Of a DNA stretch of 64,000 nt, positions 1-8,493 are shown one piece after another (position 1 is the stretch's first letter; each line of letters opens with the position of its first letter). The notes beneath the pieces are model-generated. The model saw only the letters and a program-made list of their open reading frames with translations. It searched no databases and was not told the origin of the DNA. This DNA is from JASHPR01 sp963808705 (lineage in GTDB: Bacteria; Actinomycetota; Actinomycetes; Streptosporangiales; Streptosporangiaceae), in NCBI GenBank assembly GCA_963808705.1, contig CAWEHB010000016.1:248001-312000 (forward strand). Direction: 5' to 3'. Position numbers and translations under genes: made by a program.

Positions 1-115
1 CGTCGTTCTTTTTGAGCTCTTCGTTCTTGTTCAGCGGCTCATGGTAGCCAAGCGCCCACTGACCGTCACCGCGGCTCGGGCGTCGGCTGGGCTGGCTCCT
101 GGCATCGGGGAGCAT
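1..115 (-). CDS. Nitrite/sulfite reductase, N-terminal part (runs off window)
   Basis: Reading leftwards from an ATG at 115, the frame gives 38 residues up to the window edge, including GDGQWALGYHEPLNKNEE. This stretch matches, from memory, the conserved start of actinobacterial ferredoxin-dependent nitrite/sulfite reductases, in which a GEGQW...PLN.NE..KKDD segment lies just before the first structural domain. The family reduces nitrite or sulfite by six electrons using siroheme and a [4Fe-4S] cluster; those cofactor-binding cysteines lie beyond this window, so nitrite and sulfite cannot be told apart. No strong ribosome-binding site is visible before the ATG. A possible leader peptide lies upstream on the same strand. 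Confidence 0.72.
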   Translation of the reverse strand, partial: MLPDARSQPSRRPSRGDGQWALGYHEPLNKNEELKKND

Positions 116-267
116 GGTCGTAGGGCCGTATGTTGTGCTGCTCGGCGCGGGCAAGTGCTGCGTCCCTTCGGTCACGGGGCGCGTGCCTGGACCTCGCGGG
201 CGGCAGCCTGCGCGGGCGCATTAGTCCTCGATCTTGCGTCGAGGGCGCTGCTCGCGGCACGCGCCCG

Positions 268-357
268 TCAGGAATGACGGGCTGTGGTCAGCGGCCGCGG
301 GAGACAGAGCGCGCTCCCGATCCGGAGGAAATCAACATGCCGGCGGGTAACAAGCAA
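268..357 (-). CDS. Putative leader peptide of the nitrite/sulfite reductase
   Basis: A short frame ends at a TGA at 268-270 and encodes LLVTRRHVDFLRIGSALC followed by about 11 more residues. The RRHVD...SALC pattern resembles the small leader peptides found upstream of sulfur-assimilation genes in actinomycetes (recalled pattern: RRHVDLCRV.SALC). The start is uncertain: a TTG at 357 gives 29 residues and a GTG at 381 gives 37. It points toward the reductase gene, whose ATG is about 150 bases further on. The usual first Cys of the motif is Phe here, leaving one Cys codon. Function as a Cys-sensing upstream ORF is inference. Confidence 0.45.
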   Translation of the reverse strand: MLVTRRHVDFLRIGSALCLPRPLTTARHS

Positions 358-533
358 CGGGTCAGCTTCGCCCGGCGTCACGAACTGGCGCACCGGCCCG
401 CGCGCCACTCCCGGCTTCCGGCCCGGATGCCGGGGGGCGTGCGACTGGGGCGAAACCGGTGCCGGGGACGGAGCGCTGGTTCCCATGTGTCACCCCAACT
501 GCGCGGCCGCCGCGGCTATTCCGCTCGGGCCGC

Positions 534-659
534 CTAACCTTGCCGGATCCAGCCGAGCCGCGGCTCGGTGCCGGTATCGGGCTGCCGGTGCTGGCAGTCG
601 CACCAGGTTCCTCCTGGGCATTTCTCGTGGTGCTGCTGGCGGCAGGACGGGCAGATCAT
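534..659 (-). CDS. Small Cys-rich (zinc-ribbon-like) protein, 41 aa
   Basis: An ATG at 659 opens a 41-codon frame ending in TAG at 534-536. It begins MICPSCRQQHHEKC and continues with a WCDCQH segment, giving CxxC, a lone Cys and CxC in the first 22 residues with nearby histidines. This arrangement suggests a small zinc-binding knuckle and resembles short uncharacterised actinobacterial proteins with a CPSC...WCDCQH layout (from memory). There is a modest GGGA upstream. It lies between WhiB and the nitrite/sulfite reductase on the same strand. Function is unknown; it is short and could be chance, but the ordered Cys spacing argues for a real gene. Confidence 0.55.
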   Translation of the reverse strand: MICPSCRQQHHEKCPGGTWCDCQHRQPDTGTEPRLGWIRQG

Positions 660-735
660 GTTCCCATTGTCCCTGCGTTAGCTGAGCGGCGTCATCCGGC
701 CATCGGCCGGCGGGCGATGCGCGTGACCTGCCCCG

Positions 736-1035
736 TCAGGCCGCGTTCGCCCGGCGCATCCGGCGCCGCCGCTCCGCCGAACGCTCCTCCTCGTTCAGCC
801 CGCCCCAGGTGCCGTACTTCTCCGGACGGCCGACGGCGTAGCCGAGACACTCGGCCTGGACCGGGCAGGCGGCGCATACGGCCTTCGCCTTCCGCTCGCG
901 GATGTCGCGCTCGGGCTGCCGCTCACCATCGGGGCCGAAGAAGAGCACGACGTCCTTACCGCGGCAGGCAGCCTCGTCCTGCCAGCCCCAGTTCGGCCGT
1001 GGCATCAAGACGGCCTGACGGCGTACCTCAGACAT
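736..1035 (-). CDS. WhiB-family iron-sulfur transcriptional regulator
   Basis: This 99-residue protein has the four WhiB cysteines, one in AACRGKD and three in CAACPVQAEC, which bind a [4Fe-4S] cluster. They are followed by the GTWGG turn and a basic tail (RRRRMRRANAA) that contacts DNA in this family. WhiB-like proteins act with the primary sigma factor as redox- or NO-responsive regulators. The ATG at 1035 has a GAGGAGAG ribosome site about 7 bases upstream; a second ATG at MPRPNW is a weaker option. It is transcribed away from the next gene, separated by about 340 bases. I cannot assign it to a named Wbl subclass. Confidence 0.93.
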   Translation of the reverse strand: MSEVRRQAVLMPRPNWGWQDEAACRGKDVVLFFGPDGERQPERDIRERKAKAVCAACPVQAECLGYAVGRPEKYGTWGGLNEEERSAERRRRMRRANAA

Positions 1036-1376
1036 GGATAACTCTCCTCAACCAGCTCACCGTGTAGTTCCTCGCCTAGCGGAGCGTCCGGCTCACTGGA
1101 CGCACAAAAATTTCTCGCGTGATGCGGCATTCGCCCCGTCGCAAGATGCAACGCACTACGTCGCCGTGGTGTTCCCGCTCCTGCGGGTCATCGCGGGGTG
1201 CGAAGCGGCGGCCAGGGAGCCGACCAGCCAGGAAGCCGACGCATCATCATGCCATCAGCGCCAGCCCTCATGCAGGCGAGATCGGGAAACTGGCCCGAGG
1301 CGTTACCCCGCGGCGGGGCTGGCTAGCCCCGCGCAACTGCTCACGAACTAGACAAAGCCGATGGTTCAGCGTAACT
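1036..1376. promoter_or_regulatory. Divergent intergenic region between whiB and a repeat protein
   Basis: No gene is visible in these 341 bases. A perfect 6-base inverted repeat with an 8-base spacer (GCGTCC...GGACGC) lies at 1084-1103, about 50 bases upstream of the WhiB start. A GC-rich stem built from CCCCGCG and its partner lies near 1303-1335. Both sit where divergent promoters would be expected. I cannot assign sigma-factor boxes with confidence. Confidence 0.3.
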
Positions 1377-2546
1377 ATGGGCGGCATGTCGGCATCGGAT
1401 GCGGCCCCGCTGCCCCGTCTGGGCGAGGTCTTCTTCGACGTCCGGGGCAATGCCCGGAGCATGCGGCTGAGCTGGTACGCGGACACCGGAGTTGCGGTCC
1501 TGAGCATCTGGCAGGGCGGGATGTGCACCGGCACCTTCCGGCTGGCCATCGCCGACCTGCCGAGGATGGTCGAGACGCTGCAGCGCGGCCCGGGCGGGCA
1601 GCGGCGGGAATGGGACCCCGAGGCACCGGGCGAGGCGTTCGCCCAGGTCCCGAGGGTGGCCACCGGCCACGGACAGGCCATGGAGCCGCTGCCTGATCAG
1701 CGTCGGCCAGATCGGGGGGCTGGGCAGCTGGAGTACCGGACGGAGTCGGCGCAGTACCAGACCGCCCGGCATCAGGCGGCGCAGTACCTGACCGAGCCGC
1801 CCCGAGGCCCTCAGACCGGGACCGCCACCGGGTATCCCGCCAGGCCACCAGGCCACCGGGCGGTGCCGTCCGGCCCGCAAACGGTGGCGCCGGAGTACCT
1901 GGCGGAACTGCCGGACGACCCCAGGACCGGGGCGATGTCACACCTCGCGACGCCGCCGGAGTACCTGCCCGCGCCGGATCCGCTGACCGGGCCCGCGCCG
2001 GATCCGCTGACCGGGCCCGCGCCGGATCCGCTGACCGGGCCCGCGCCGGATCCGCTGACCGGGCCCGCGCCGGATCCGCTGACCGGGCCCGCGCCGGATC
2101 CGCTGACCGGGCCCGCTGGCTACCAGGCACCGCCGGACCGGCGGACCGAGTACCTGGCGGACCTGCCGGCTACCGGTCCGACGGCCGCGGCTGGCTACGA
2201 CAGCGCGTTCAGCACGGGCGGCCCTCCCGGAGCCAGCTACCCGCCCGCCGGCGCCAGCGGACCTTATCCGCGCAGCACCGGCCGCGAAGCGCTTGCGGAC
2301 GATCCTTACCTCGGCGGCACGGGCCCCGTGGATTATCCAGGCTCGCATTACCCGCGCGGAACTTCTGCGCCCGGACACGGCGATGTTCGCGGCCAAGCTG
2401 ACGCCGATTACCCGGCCCATTACGGCAGTGCCGTTACCGATGACATCCTGCCCGGGGCAGCACCGGATTCGACCCCCTACGACCGGCCGCGGGGCCGGCG
2501 CCGGGCAGCGAACCGGCACGCCGCACCGGACGTGCCGTTCGACTGA
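1377..2546 (+). CDS. Hypothetical protein with Pro/Gly-rich tandem-repeat tail
   Basis: The protein is about 389 residues. The first 70 or so residues (PRLGEVFFDVRGNARSM... through RMVETLQRG) look like a compact folded domain of unknown function. The rest is low-complexity, rich in Pro, Gly, Tyr, Thr and Asp, and includes six identical copies of the octapeptide APDPLTGP. There is no signal peptide or membrane segment. The start is an ATG at 1377 or 1386; neither has a clear Shine-Dalgarno sequence, so the transcript could be leaderless. It is followed by a hairpin that includes its stop codon, then by lsr2. I do not recognise the family; the tail looks disordered and may mediate assembly. Confidence 0.7.
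   Translation: MGGMSASDAAPLPRLGEVFFDVRGNARSMRLSWYADTGVAVLSIWQGGMCTGTFRLAIADLPRMVETLQRGPGGQRREWDPEAPGEAFAQVPRVATGHGQAMEPLPDQRRPDRGAGQLEYRTESAQYQTARHQAAQYLTEPPRGPQTGTATGYPARPPGHRAVPSGPQTVAPEYLAELPDDPRTGAMSHLATPPEYLPAPDPLTGPAPDPLTGPAPDPLTGPAPDPLTGPAPDPLTGPAPDPLTGPAGYQAPPDRRTEYLADLPATGPTAAAGYDSAFSTGGPPGASYPPAGASGPYPRSTGREALADDPYLGGTGPVDYPGSHYPRGTSAPGHGDVRGQADADYPAHYGSAVTDDILPGAAPDSTPYDRPRGRRRAANRHAAPDVPFD
1971..2114 (+). repeat. Six perfect 24-bp tandem repeats
   Basis: Six identical 24-base units in frame encode the octapeptide APDPLTGP. Each unit contains a GGATCC site. Identity at every third codon position means recent expansion or active homogenisation, so copy number is likely to vary between strains. 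Confidence 0.97.
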
Positions 2547-2573
2547 TCCGGCCGGAGCTTTCCCGCCGGATCA
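2544..2573 (+). terminator. Hairpin overlapping the stop codon
   Basis: TGATCCGGC and GCCGGATCA form a perfect 9-base stem around a 12-base loop; the first TGA is the stop codon of the preceding gene. There is no T-run, as is common in high-GC actinobacteria. Confidence 0.5.
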
Positions 2574-2671
2574 GCGACGCAAAGGTCGTTGCGAAAAAGG
2601 CATGGCCGGGTGCTGTTACAGATGCCATGTGCCTGGGGATATTCGCGCCGGGGGGAAAGGGGGAGTGACAA

Positions 2672-3010
2672 GTGGCGCAGAAGGTCTCGGTGACATTCGC
2701 ATGTGACTACGACTCAAAAGTGATCACGGAAGGTGGGCACCTGACGCGTGCGTTCGGCCTCGACGGCCGGGATTATGAGATCGACCTATGCGAGAAGCAC
2801 AGCCAGAAGTTCGACGAGGTGCTCAGGCAGTTCGCCGACAAGGCGCGCAAGGTGACCGGCAGGGTCACGCGGACCAAGCGCCGAACGGCGGCTCACCGCC
2901 GGCACAGCGCCGAAGTCCGGGCCTGGGCGAAGCGGAACGGTATCGCGGTCAGCGACCGCGGCCGGATTCCGGCGCAGGTCATCGCGAAGTACGAGGCGGG
3001 CCACGGCTGA
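2672..3010 (+). CDS. lsr2: Lsr2-family nucleoid-associated protein
   Basis: This is a 112-residue protein of Lsr2 length and layout. The N-terminal dimerisation region (MAQKVSVTFACDYD..., about residues 1-60) leads to a C-terminal DNA-binding domain ending in WAKRNGIAVSDRGRIPAQVI, whose RGR core is the AT-hook-like motif that inserts into the minor groove. Lsr2 bridges AT-rich DNA and silences foreign genes in actinobacteria. A run of G with GGGGGAG about 6 bases before the GTG at 2672 supports this start. The N-terminal Cys and the central CEKHS are unusual and may be redox-sensitive (inference). The gene stands alone. Confidence 0.92.
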   Translation: MAQKVSVTFACDYDSKVITEGGHLTRAFGLDGRDYEIDLCEKHSQKFDEVLRQFADKARKVTGRVTRTKRRTAAHRRHSAEVRAWAKRNGIAVSDRGRIPAQVIAKYEAGHG

Positions 3011-3240
3011 GCCGTCTGGCGCTGAGCGCCGCTGATCAGGAAGGCTGACGGCCGCCGACATCCCGCTGGGCGGCCTGCGGGCCCGGATGTGGCTGCGCCG
3101 GCGCTGAGGGACCTGCCTCCGTAGCGGCGGCACTGGCCAGCGCGGCCGCTCCCGGGCCCGCAGGCGCCCCGGCGCGGCCGCCTGGCGGCACCTCCTGGCC
3201 GCCCCGGCGGTTCTTCCCGGCCGCCGCCCGGCGGTGCCTC

Positions 3241-3984
3241 CTAGCCGCCTTGTGCTGCGCCGGCGTCAGCAGGCGGCGTGCCCTGCCCGGGAGGCGGCGG
3301 CACCGCGCCGGCCGGGCCCACGGCCGCCGCCAGGACCTGGGAGTTGGGCACGTGGACCGGGCCGTTCGCGGTCTCCAACAGGACGTAGGTCAGGCTGATC
3401 TCGGTGACGGTGCCCTCGATCAGACCGGACAGCGCGCCGGACCTGATGCCGATCTGGTCGCCGACCCGGAACGGCCGGGCCGAGAGGAGGATTATCCCGG
3501 AGAAGACGTTGGCCAGGCTCTGCTGCGCGGCAATGCCGAGGATCACGCCGGTCACCGCGCCGCCGACGACAAGCTGCGTGACCGCGATGTCGAACAGCTG
3601 CAGCGTGATGATGATGGTGGCGAGGAGGCCGGCCACGACGATGGCGAAGCGGACCACCGCGGCATGGGCGTAGCCGAGCTTCGGCAGCAGGACCTCGCGG
3701 GCCTTGTTGCCGAGCCCGATGGTGCCGACGGAAGCCAGCAGGAAGAACACCACCGCCGCGCCGTACGCCAGGGCCAGGTTCCCGGTTCGGCCCAGCGAAC
3801 CGAGCAGCCTGGCGCTGCGGGCCTCGGCGGGCAGGTTCGCGACGATGCGGGCCTGGACGGACACGGCCGCCGCGATCACGGCGACGACGAGGGCGAAGAT
3901 GGCCCGCCACGGCCTGGCCCGCGCCTTGACCTTGGCCACGTGCTCGCGGGCCGCTTCAAGCTGACGGCTCTCCTGCAGATCCAC
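3241..3984 (-). CDS. Small-conductance mechanosensitive channel (MscS family)
   Basis: This 247-residue membrane protein starts at a GTG at 3984. It has three to four hydrophobic helices: about residues 26-46, 70-95, 108-130 and the pore-type segment VVGGAVTGVILGIAAQQS near 140. The QQSLANVFSGIILLSARPFRVGDQI stretch is the MscS signature at the junction of TM3 and the beta domain. MscS channels open under membrane tension to release solutes during hypo-osmotic shock. The beta domain follows, but the large C-terminal alpha/beta vestibule domain is short and ends in a Pro/Gly-rich tail, so this is a minimal member. It lies downstream of the acetate permease, separated by a strong hairpin. Confidence 0.9.
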   Translation of the reverse strand: MDLQESRQLEAAREHVAKVKARARPWRAIFALVVAVIAAAVSVQARIVANLPAEARSARLLGSLGRTGNLALAYGAAVVFFLLASVGTIGLGNKAREVLLPKLGYAHAAVVRFAIVVAGLLATIIITLQLFDIAVTQLVVGGAVTGVILGIAAQQSLANVFSGIILLSARPFRVGDQIGIRSGALSGLIEGTVTEISLTYVLLETANGPVHVPNSQVLAAAVGPAGAVPPPPGQGTPPADAGAAQGG

Positions 3985-4013
3985 GTGCCTACGCTACCGA
4001 GGCGCGGACGCAG

Positions 4014-4049
4014 CCGATCCCGGGGACTCGGATGAGTCCCCGGGATCGG
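4014..4049 (-). terminator. 16-bp perfect hairpin downstream of acetate permease gene
   Basis: The arms at 4014-4029 and 4034-4049 (CCGATCCCGGGGACTC and its exact complement) pair over 16 bases with a 4-base loop, GGAT. It sits 29 bases past the stop of the permease gene and before the MscS gene start, so it should end permease transcription. No T-run follows. Confidence 0.75.
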
Positions 4050-4077
4050 TATTGCCCAGCTACTATCCGGTGCTCAG

Positions 4078-4719
4078 TCAGCCGCCCAGGTTGAACAGCG
4101 GACCGCCCACCGGCACGACGGGCTTGCCCTTCATCCCGTTGAGCACGCCGGCCGCGGAGGTGTACCAGGCGACTACCGCGGTCAGGACCCCGATGTAGCC
4201 GCCGAACTTGTGCACGCCCGAGCTGTTGGCGAAGAAGCCGATGAACAGGATGACCTCGGTGGCCTCCAGCGTCAGGAACACCAGGAACACCGCCATGTTC
4301 AGCTGCGAGCTGAAGATCAGCATGTAGGTGTTGAAGATGGCGAACGCCAGCAGGATCCAGCCGAGGTCCTTGCCGGTGGCCGCGGCGTAGGCCGCGGCGG
4401 CCAGGGGAGTCTTCGGGCCCGCGTTGGCCACGAGAAGTACCCACAGCCCGAGACCGATCCAGAAGCCGCCGTAGGTGGAGAATGCGGTCGCGCCGAAGAC
4501 GTTCCGGTTCCGGAACTCCCACATGCCCGCAAGCAGCTGGCACAGCCCGCCGTAGGCGAACGCGTAGCCCAGCCAGGCGTTGCCGGTAGCGCTGGTCATC
4601 CAGCCCGCGTTGGCTGCCGACAGCAGGAACGTGGTCAGGGCGAACGCGGCCAGGCCAAGCGGCGCGGGATCGGCTATGCCGGGTGGCGGTAGTACGGGAG
4701 CATCATCTGTGGTGCTCAA
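4078..4719 (-). CDS. Acetate uptake transporter, GPR1/FUN34/SatP family
   Basis: The 213-residue protein has six hydrophobic segments and the family signature DPAPLGLAAFALTTFLLS (usually NPAPLGL) near residue 17. It also has YGGFWIGLG near 103. Family members carry acetate, succinate or short monocarboxylates with protons. The start is a TTG at 4719: an AGGAGG sits 6 bases upstream, which outweighs the non-ATG codon. It is separately terminated by the hairpin downstream. Acetate supply fits with the CoA-using functions in the window, but no local gene fixes the substrate. Confidence 0.9.
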   Translation of the reverse strand: MSTTDDAPVLPPPGIADPAPLGLAAFALTTFLLSAANAGWMTSATGNAWLGYAFAYGGLCQLLAGMWEFRNRNVFGATAFSTYGGFWIGLGLWVLLVANAGPKTPLAAAAYAAATGKDLGWILLAFAIFNTYMLIFSSQLNMAVFLVFLTLEATEVILFIGFFANSSGVHKFGGYIGVLTAVVAWYTSAAGVLNGMKGKPVVPVGGPLFNLGG

Positions 4720-4927
4720 TAGATTCCTCCTGTGCGCTTGCGCCGCCCGGACCTGCTGGCATGTCGCCCGCGGGGCAAGGCAGGCGCTTGGATGGACGGA
4801 AGGAGCACGACGGGCCGGTCACGCGGAATCGGCTGCCCGGCGTCGAGCACCGGGCAGCGGCAGCCTTGCGACCGGGAAAAGCCGCAAATGCCGTCATAAG
4901 CCAACCTTCCTTCTCTTCACAGCTGGC

Positions 4928-5167
4928 TCAGCAGAACCAAATGGAAGATCTGCCCTGAGCGTAACGCTGGAAGGCTGCTTTAGGGAGACCCACTTTTGCC
5001 GGCTCCGGGCCGTCTGCCTGGCGGCTCCGCGGACGGAAGCGCGCGAGCACCCGGCTCAGCCCCGCCCTGGCGGCCAGGACGACCAGCCCGTCGCCGGGCC
5101 GCAGCTCGTCACCGGGCCGCGGTGACCAGCCGACTTCAGGGCGAGGGGGGCTAGCGGGCCCGGCGGC
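4928..5167 (-). pseudogene. Remnant of a TrkA-C (RCK-C)-like domain
   Basis: Directly after the pgl stop codon, and in the same frame, the reverse strand stays open for about 79 codons to a TGA at 4928-4930. It encodes EVGWSPRPGDELRPGDGLVV then LAARAGLSRVLARF. The W-SPRPGD...L.PGD.LVVLA...GL pattern is typical of the end of TrkA-C/RCK-C domains in K+ channels and transporters. There is no start codon or upstream NAD-binding part, so I read it as the 3' stub of a lost channel gene. Read-through of the TAA into this segment is formally possible but less likely. The stretch up to the permease gene (4720-4927) holds nothing else I can identify. Confidence 0.4.
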
Positions 5168-5950
5168 TTAGGGCGAGGCGAGGCGGCCGAGCTGCGGCGG
5201 CACCCGGGCCGCGGCGGCCCGGTCCAGCAGGAACAGCGTCTGCTGCCTGCCTCTCGCGCCCGCCCCCGGGACCTGCACCGGCCCGGCCGCCGACAGCGCC
5301 AGCCGGATCGCGCCCGCCTTGTCCTCGCCGGAGGCGATGATCCAGACCTCGCGGGCCGCCGTGATGGCCGGGAGCGTCAGCGTGAGCCGCGTCGGCGGCG
5401 GCTTGGGTGCCCCGTGCACGGCCACGACCGTCCGCTCCTCGTACAGGGCCGGCATGCCGGGGAAGAGCGAGGCGACGTGCGCCTCGGGCCCGATGCCGAG
5501 CAGCAGCACGTCAAAGGAGGGGACCTGGCTGTGATCTTCGGGCTGCGACGCGGCCAGCAGGCATCGCGCGTACCGCGCGGCCGCCGCCTCTGGGTCGGGC
5601 CCGTCCGGCCCGTCCGGGCCCGGCATGGCGTGCACCCGGTCCGGGCTCGTGTCCACGTGATCGAGGAGGGCCTGCCGGGCGCCCGTCTCGTTGCGCTCGG
5701 GATCTCCGGCCGGCAGGAACCGCTCGTCTCCCCACCAGATGTCCAGGTGCCGCCAGTCCACGGCGTCCCGGGCCGGGGCCGCGGCGAGCTCGGTGAGGAC
5801 CTGCGTGCCGATGCCGCCGCCGGTCAGCACCAGCGAGGCGTGCCCCCGGGCCGCGCAGACATCCACCAGCCTGGTCACCAGCCGGGCGGCCACGGCCTTC
5901 GCGAGCAGCTCTGCGTCGCGGTGGATCAGAACCTGCGGGGGGGCGGTGAT
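5168..5950 (-). CDS. pgl: 6-phosphogluconolactonase
   Basis: Hydrolyses 6-phosphoglucono-delta-lactone in the oxidative pentose-phosphate pathway. The protein contains the family blocks SLVLTGGGIGTQVL, WRHLDIWWGDERFLP, LLLGIGPEAHVASLFPG and the Pro-rich KPPPTRLTLTLPAI segment. The usual N-terminus (QVLIHRDAELLAKAVAARL) lies upstream of the first in-frame GTG at 5893. The only plausible initiator for it is an ATC at 5950, which has GGGGAGG at ideal spacing (7 bases) and follows the opcA stop by 4 bases. Between that stop and the GTG there is no ATG, GTG or TTG in frame. I therefore annotate from the ATC, about 260 residues; a GTG start at 5893 would remove 19 conserved residues. Last intact gene of the tal-zwf-opcA-pgl operon. 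Confidence 0.9.
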   Translation of the reverse strand: MTAPPQVLIHRDAELLAKAVAARLVTRLVDVCAARGHASLVLTGGGIGTQVLTELAAAPARDAVDWRHLDIWWGDERFLPAGDPERNETGARQALLDHVDTSPDRVHAMPGPDGPDGPDPEAAAARYARCLLAASQPEDHSQVPSFDVLLLGIGPEAHVASLFPGMPALYEERTVVAVHGAPKPPPTRLTLTLPAITAAREVWIIASGEDKAGAIRLALSAAGPVQVPGAGARGRQQTLFLLDRAAAARVPPQLGRLASP

Positions 5951-5954
5951 GGCG

Positions 5955-6863
5955 TTACCTCCCCGTCACGGCGGCGAAGCGGGTCAGGGTCTCGCCGTAG
6001 ACCTCGTCCGGATTGAGCCTGCGCAGCTCCTCGGACAGCAGCTCGGCGATGTCCCTGCGGTGCAGCGCGACCCGCCGGTCGGGCTCATCCGGCCGGCTCA
6101 GGGTGGCGGTCCGGCCGTCCGGCCGGGCGATCGTGATGTCGCCGTCGGAGGTGGTGAACCGCACCTCGGTGATCCCGGGCCCGCCGGACACGTCCCGGGT
6201 GAACGGCGCTCCGAGTCGGCCCGAGAGCCACGCCGCGATCAGGTCCGCGCTCGGGTTCCGCGGCTCGGCGGCCACCACGCCGCCGGTGATCTCGCCGTGC
6301 GGCTGGTCCAGGGTGGCGGCCAGCAGGGAGCGCCAGGGCGTGGCCCGGGTCCAGCTCAGGTCGGTGTCGCCGGGCCGGTAGCCGACCGCGAGGGCGATGA
6401 GGGCCTCGGCCGGCTCGGCGGCCGAGGCCGCGTCGGTCACCCGGCGCTGCGCGAGCATGCCCAGCGGATCGCCGGAGGGTATCGTGGGCCCGCCCCGCGG
6501 CCACCAGGTGACGACGGGGGTGTCCGGCACCAGCAGCGGCATGACCACCGAGTCCGCGTGCAAGCCCATCGGCCCGTACATCCGCAGCAGCACGGTCTGC
6601 CCCGGGGCGCCCTCGCCGGTCCGGATCTCGGCGTCGAGCCGGGATTCGGCGCCGGGATCGCGGGCGATCACCCCGAGCACCCGGCACGGGTGCTCGCGCC
6701 CGGCCTGGGTCGCCGCGCGCACCGCGTCGTACTGGGCCGACTCGTCGGTCATGATGATCAGGTTGAGCACCATGCCCGTGGTCGGCCCGCCCATCTGGTC
6801 CCGGGCCCGGGTCAGCGCGTCGTGGATGGCATGGGTGGTGGTATCGGTCAGGTCGATCATCAT
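5955..6863 (-). CDS. opcA: Glucose-6-phosphate dehydrogenase assembly protein OpcA
   Basis: This is a 302-residue OpcA homologue. OpcA is needed for full activity of actinobacterial and cyanobacterial glucose-6-phosphate dehydrogenase. Recognisable blocks are VLNLIIMTDE, HPCRVLGVIARDP, the HADSVVMPLLVPDTPVVTWW segment near residue 110 and the ending LHRRDIAELLSEELRRLNPD. It sits directly downstream of zwf (72 bases) and four bases before the pgl initiator, as in other actinomycete pentose-phosphate operons. Two adjacent ATG codons begin the frame; either could serve. Confidence 0.95.
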   Translation of the reverse strand: MMIDLTDTTTHAIHDALTRARDQMGGPTTGMVLNLIIMTDESAQYDAVRAATQAGREHPCRVLGVIARDPGAESRLDAEIRTGEGAPGQTVLLRMYGPMGLHADSVVMPLLVPDTPVVTWWPRGGPTIPSGDPLGMLAQRRVTDAASAAEPAEALIALAVGYRPGDTDLSWTRATPWRSLLAATLDQPHGEITGGVVAAEPRNPSADLIAAWLSGRLGAPFTRDVSGGPGITEVRFTTSDGDITIARPDGRTATLSRPDEPDRRVALHRRDIAELLSEELRRLNPDEVYGETLTRFAAVTGR

Positions 6864-6935
6864 CGCGCCTTCTCCCTATTAGCCTGGCAGCTCAACCGGC
6901 CGGTCCGCACCCGGCACGCCCGTCCCGCGACGTGG

Positions 6936-8471
<1,536 letters not shown>

Positions 8472-8493
8472 GCGGCTCCTCCGCCCCGGCTCG

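Noticed and set aside
337..537. 66-codon frame on the + strand with a perfect GGAGG before its ATG
   Set aside because: It is antisense to the leader peptide; the apparent ribosome site is the complement of Phe-Leu-Arg codons. The product is Arg-rich with no family match.
459..1067. 202-codon + strand frame
   Set aside because: It overlaps the WhiB gene on the other strand and reads as Pro/Arg-rich antisense of GC-rich codons.
1971..2114. Possible CRISPR array
   Set aside because: The units are contiguous with no spacers and are in frame within a gene; they are simple coding repeats. The 51.1 kb repeat was rejected for the same reason.
4720..4927. Short frames upstream of the acetate permease
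   Set aside because: No ribosome site, conserved motif or codon bias supports them.
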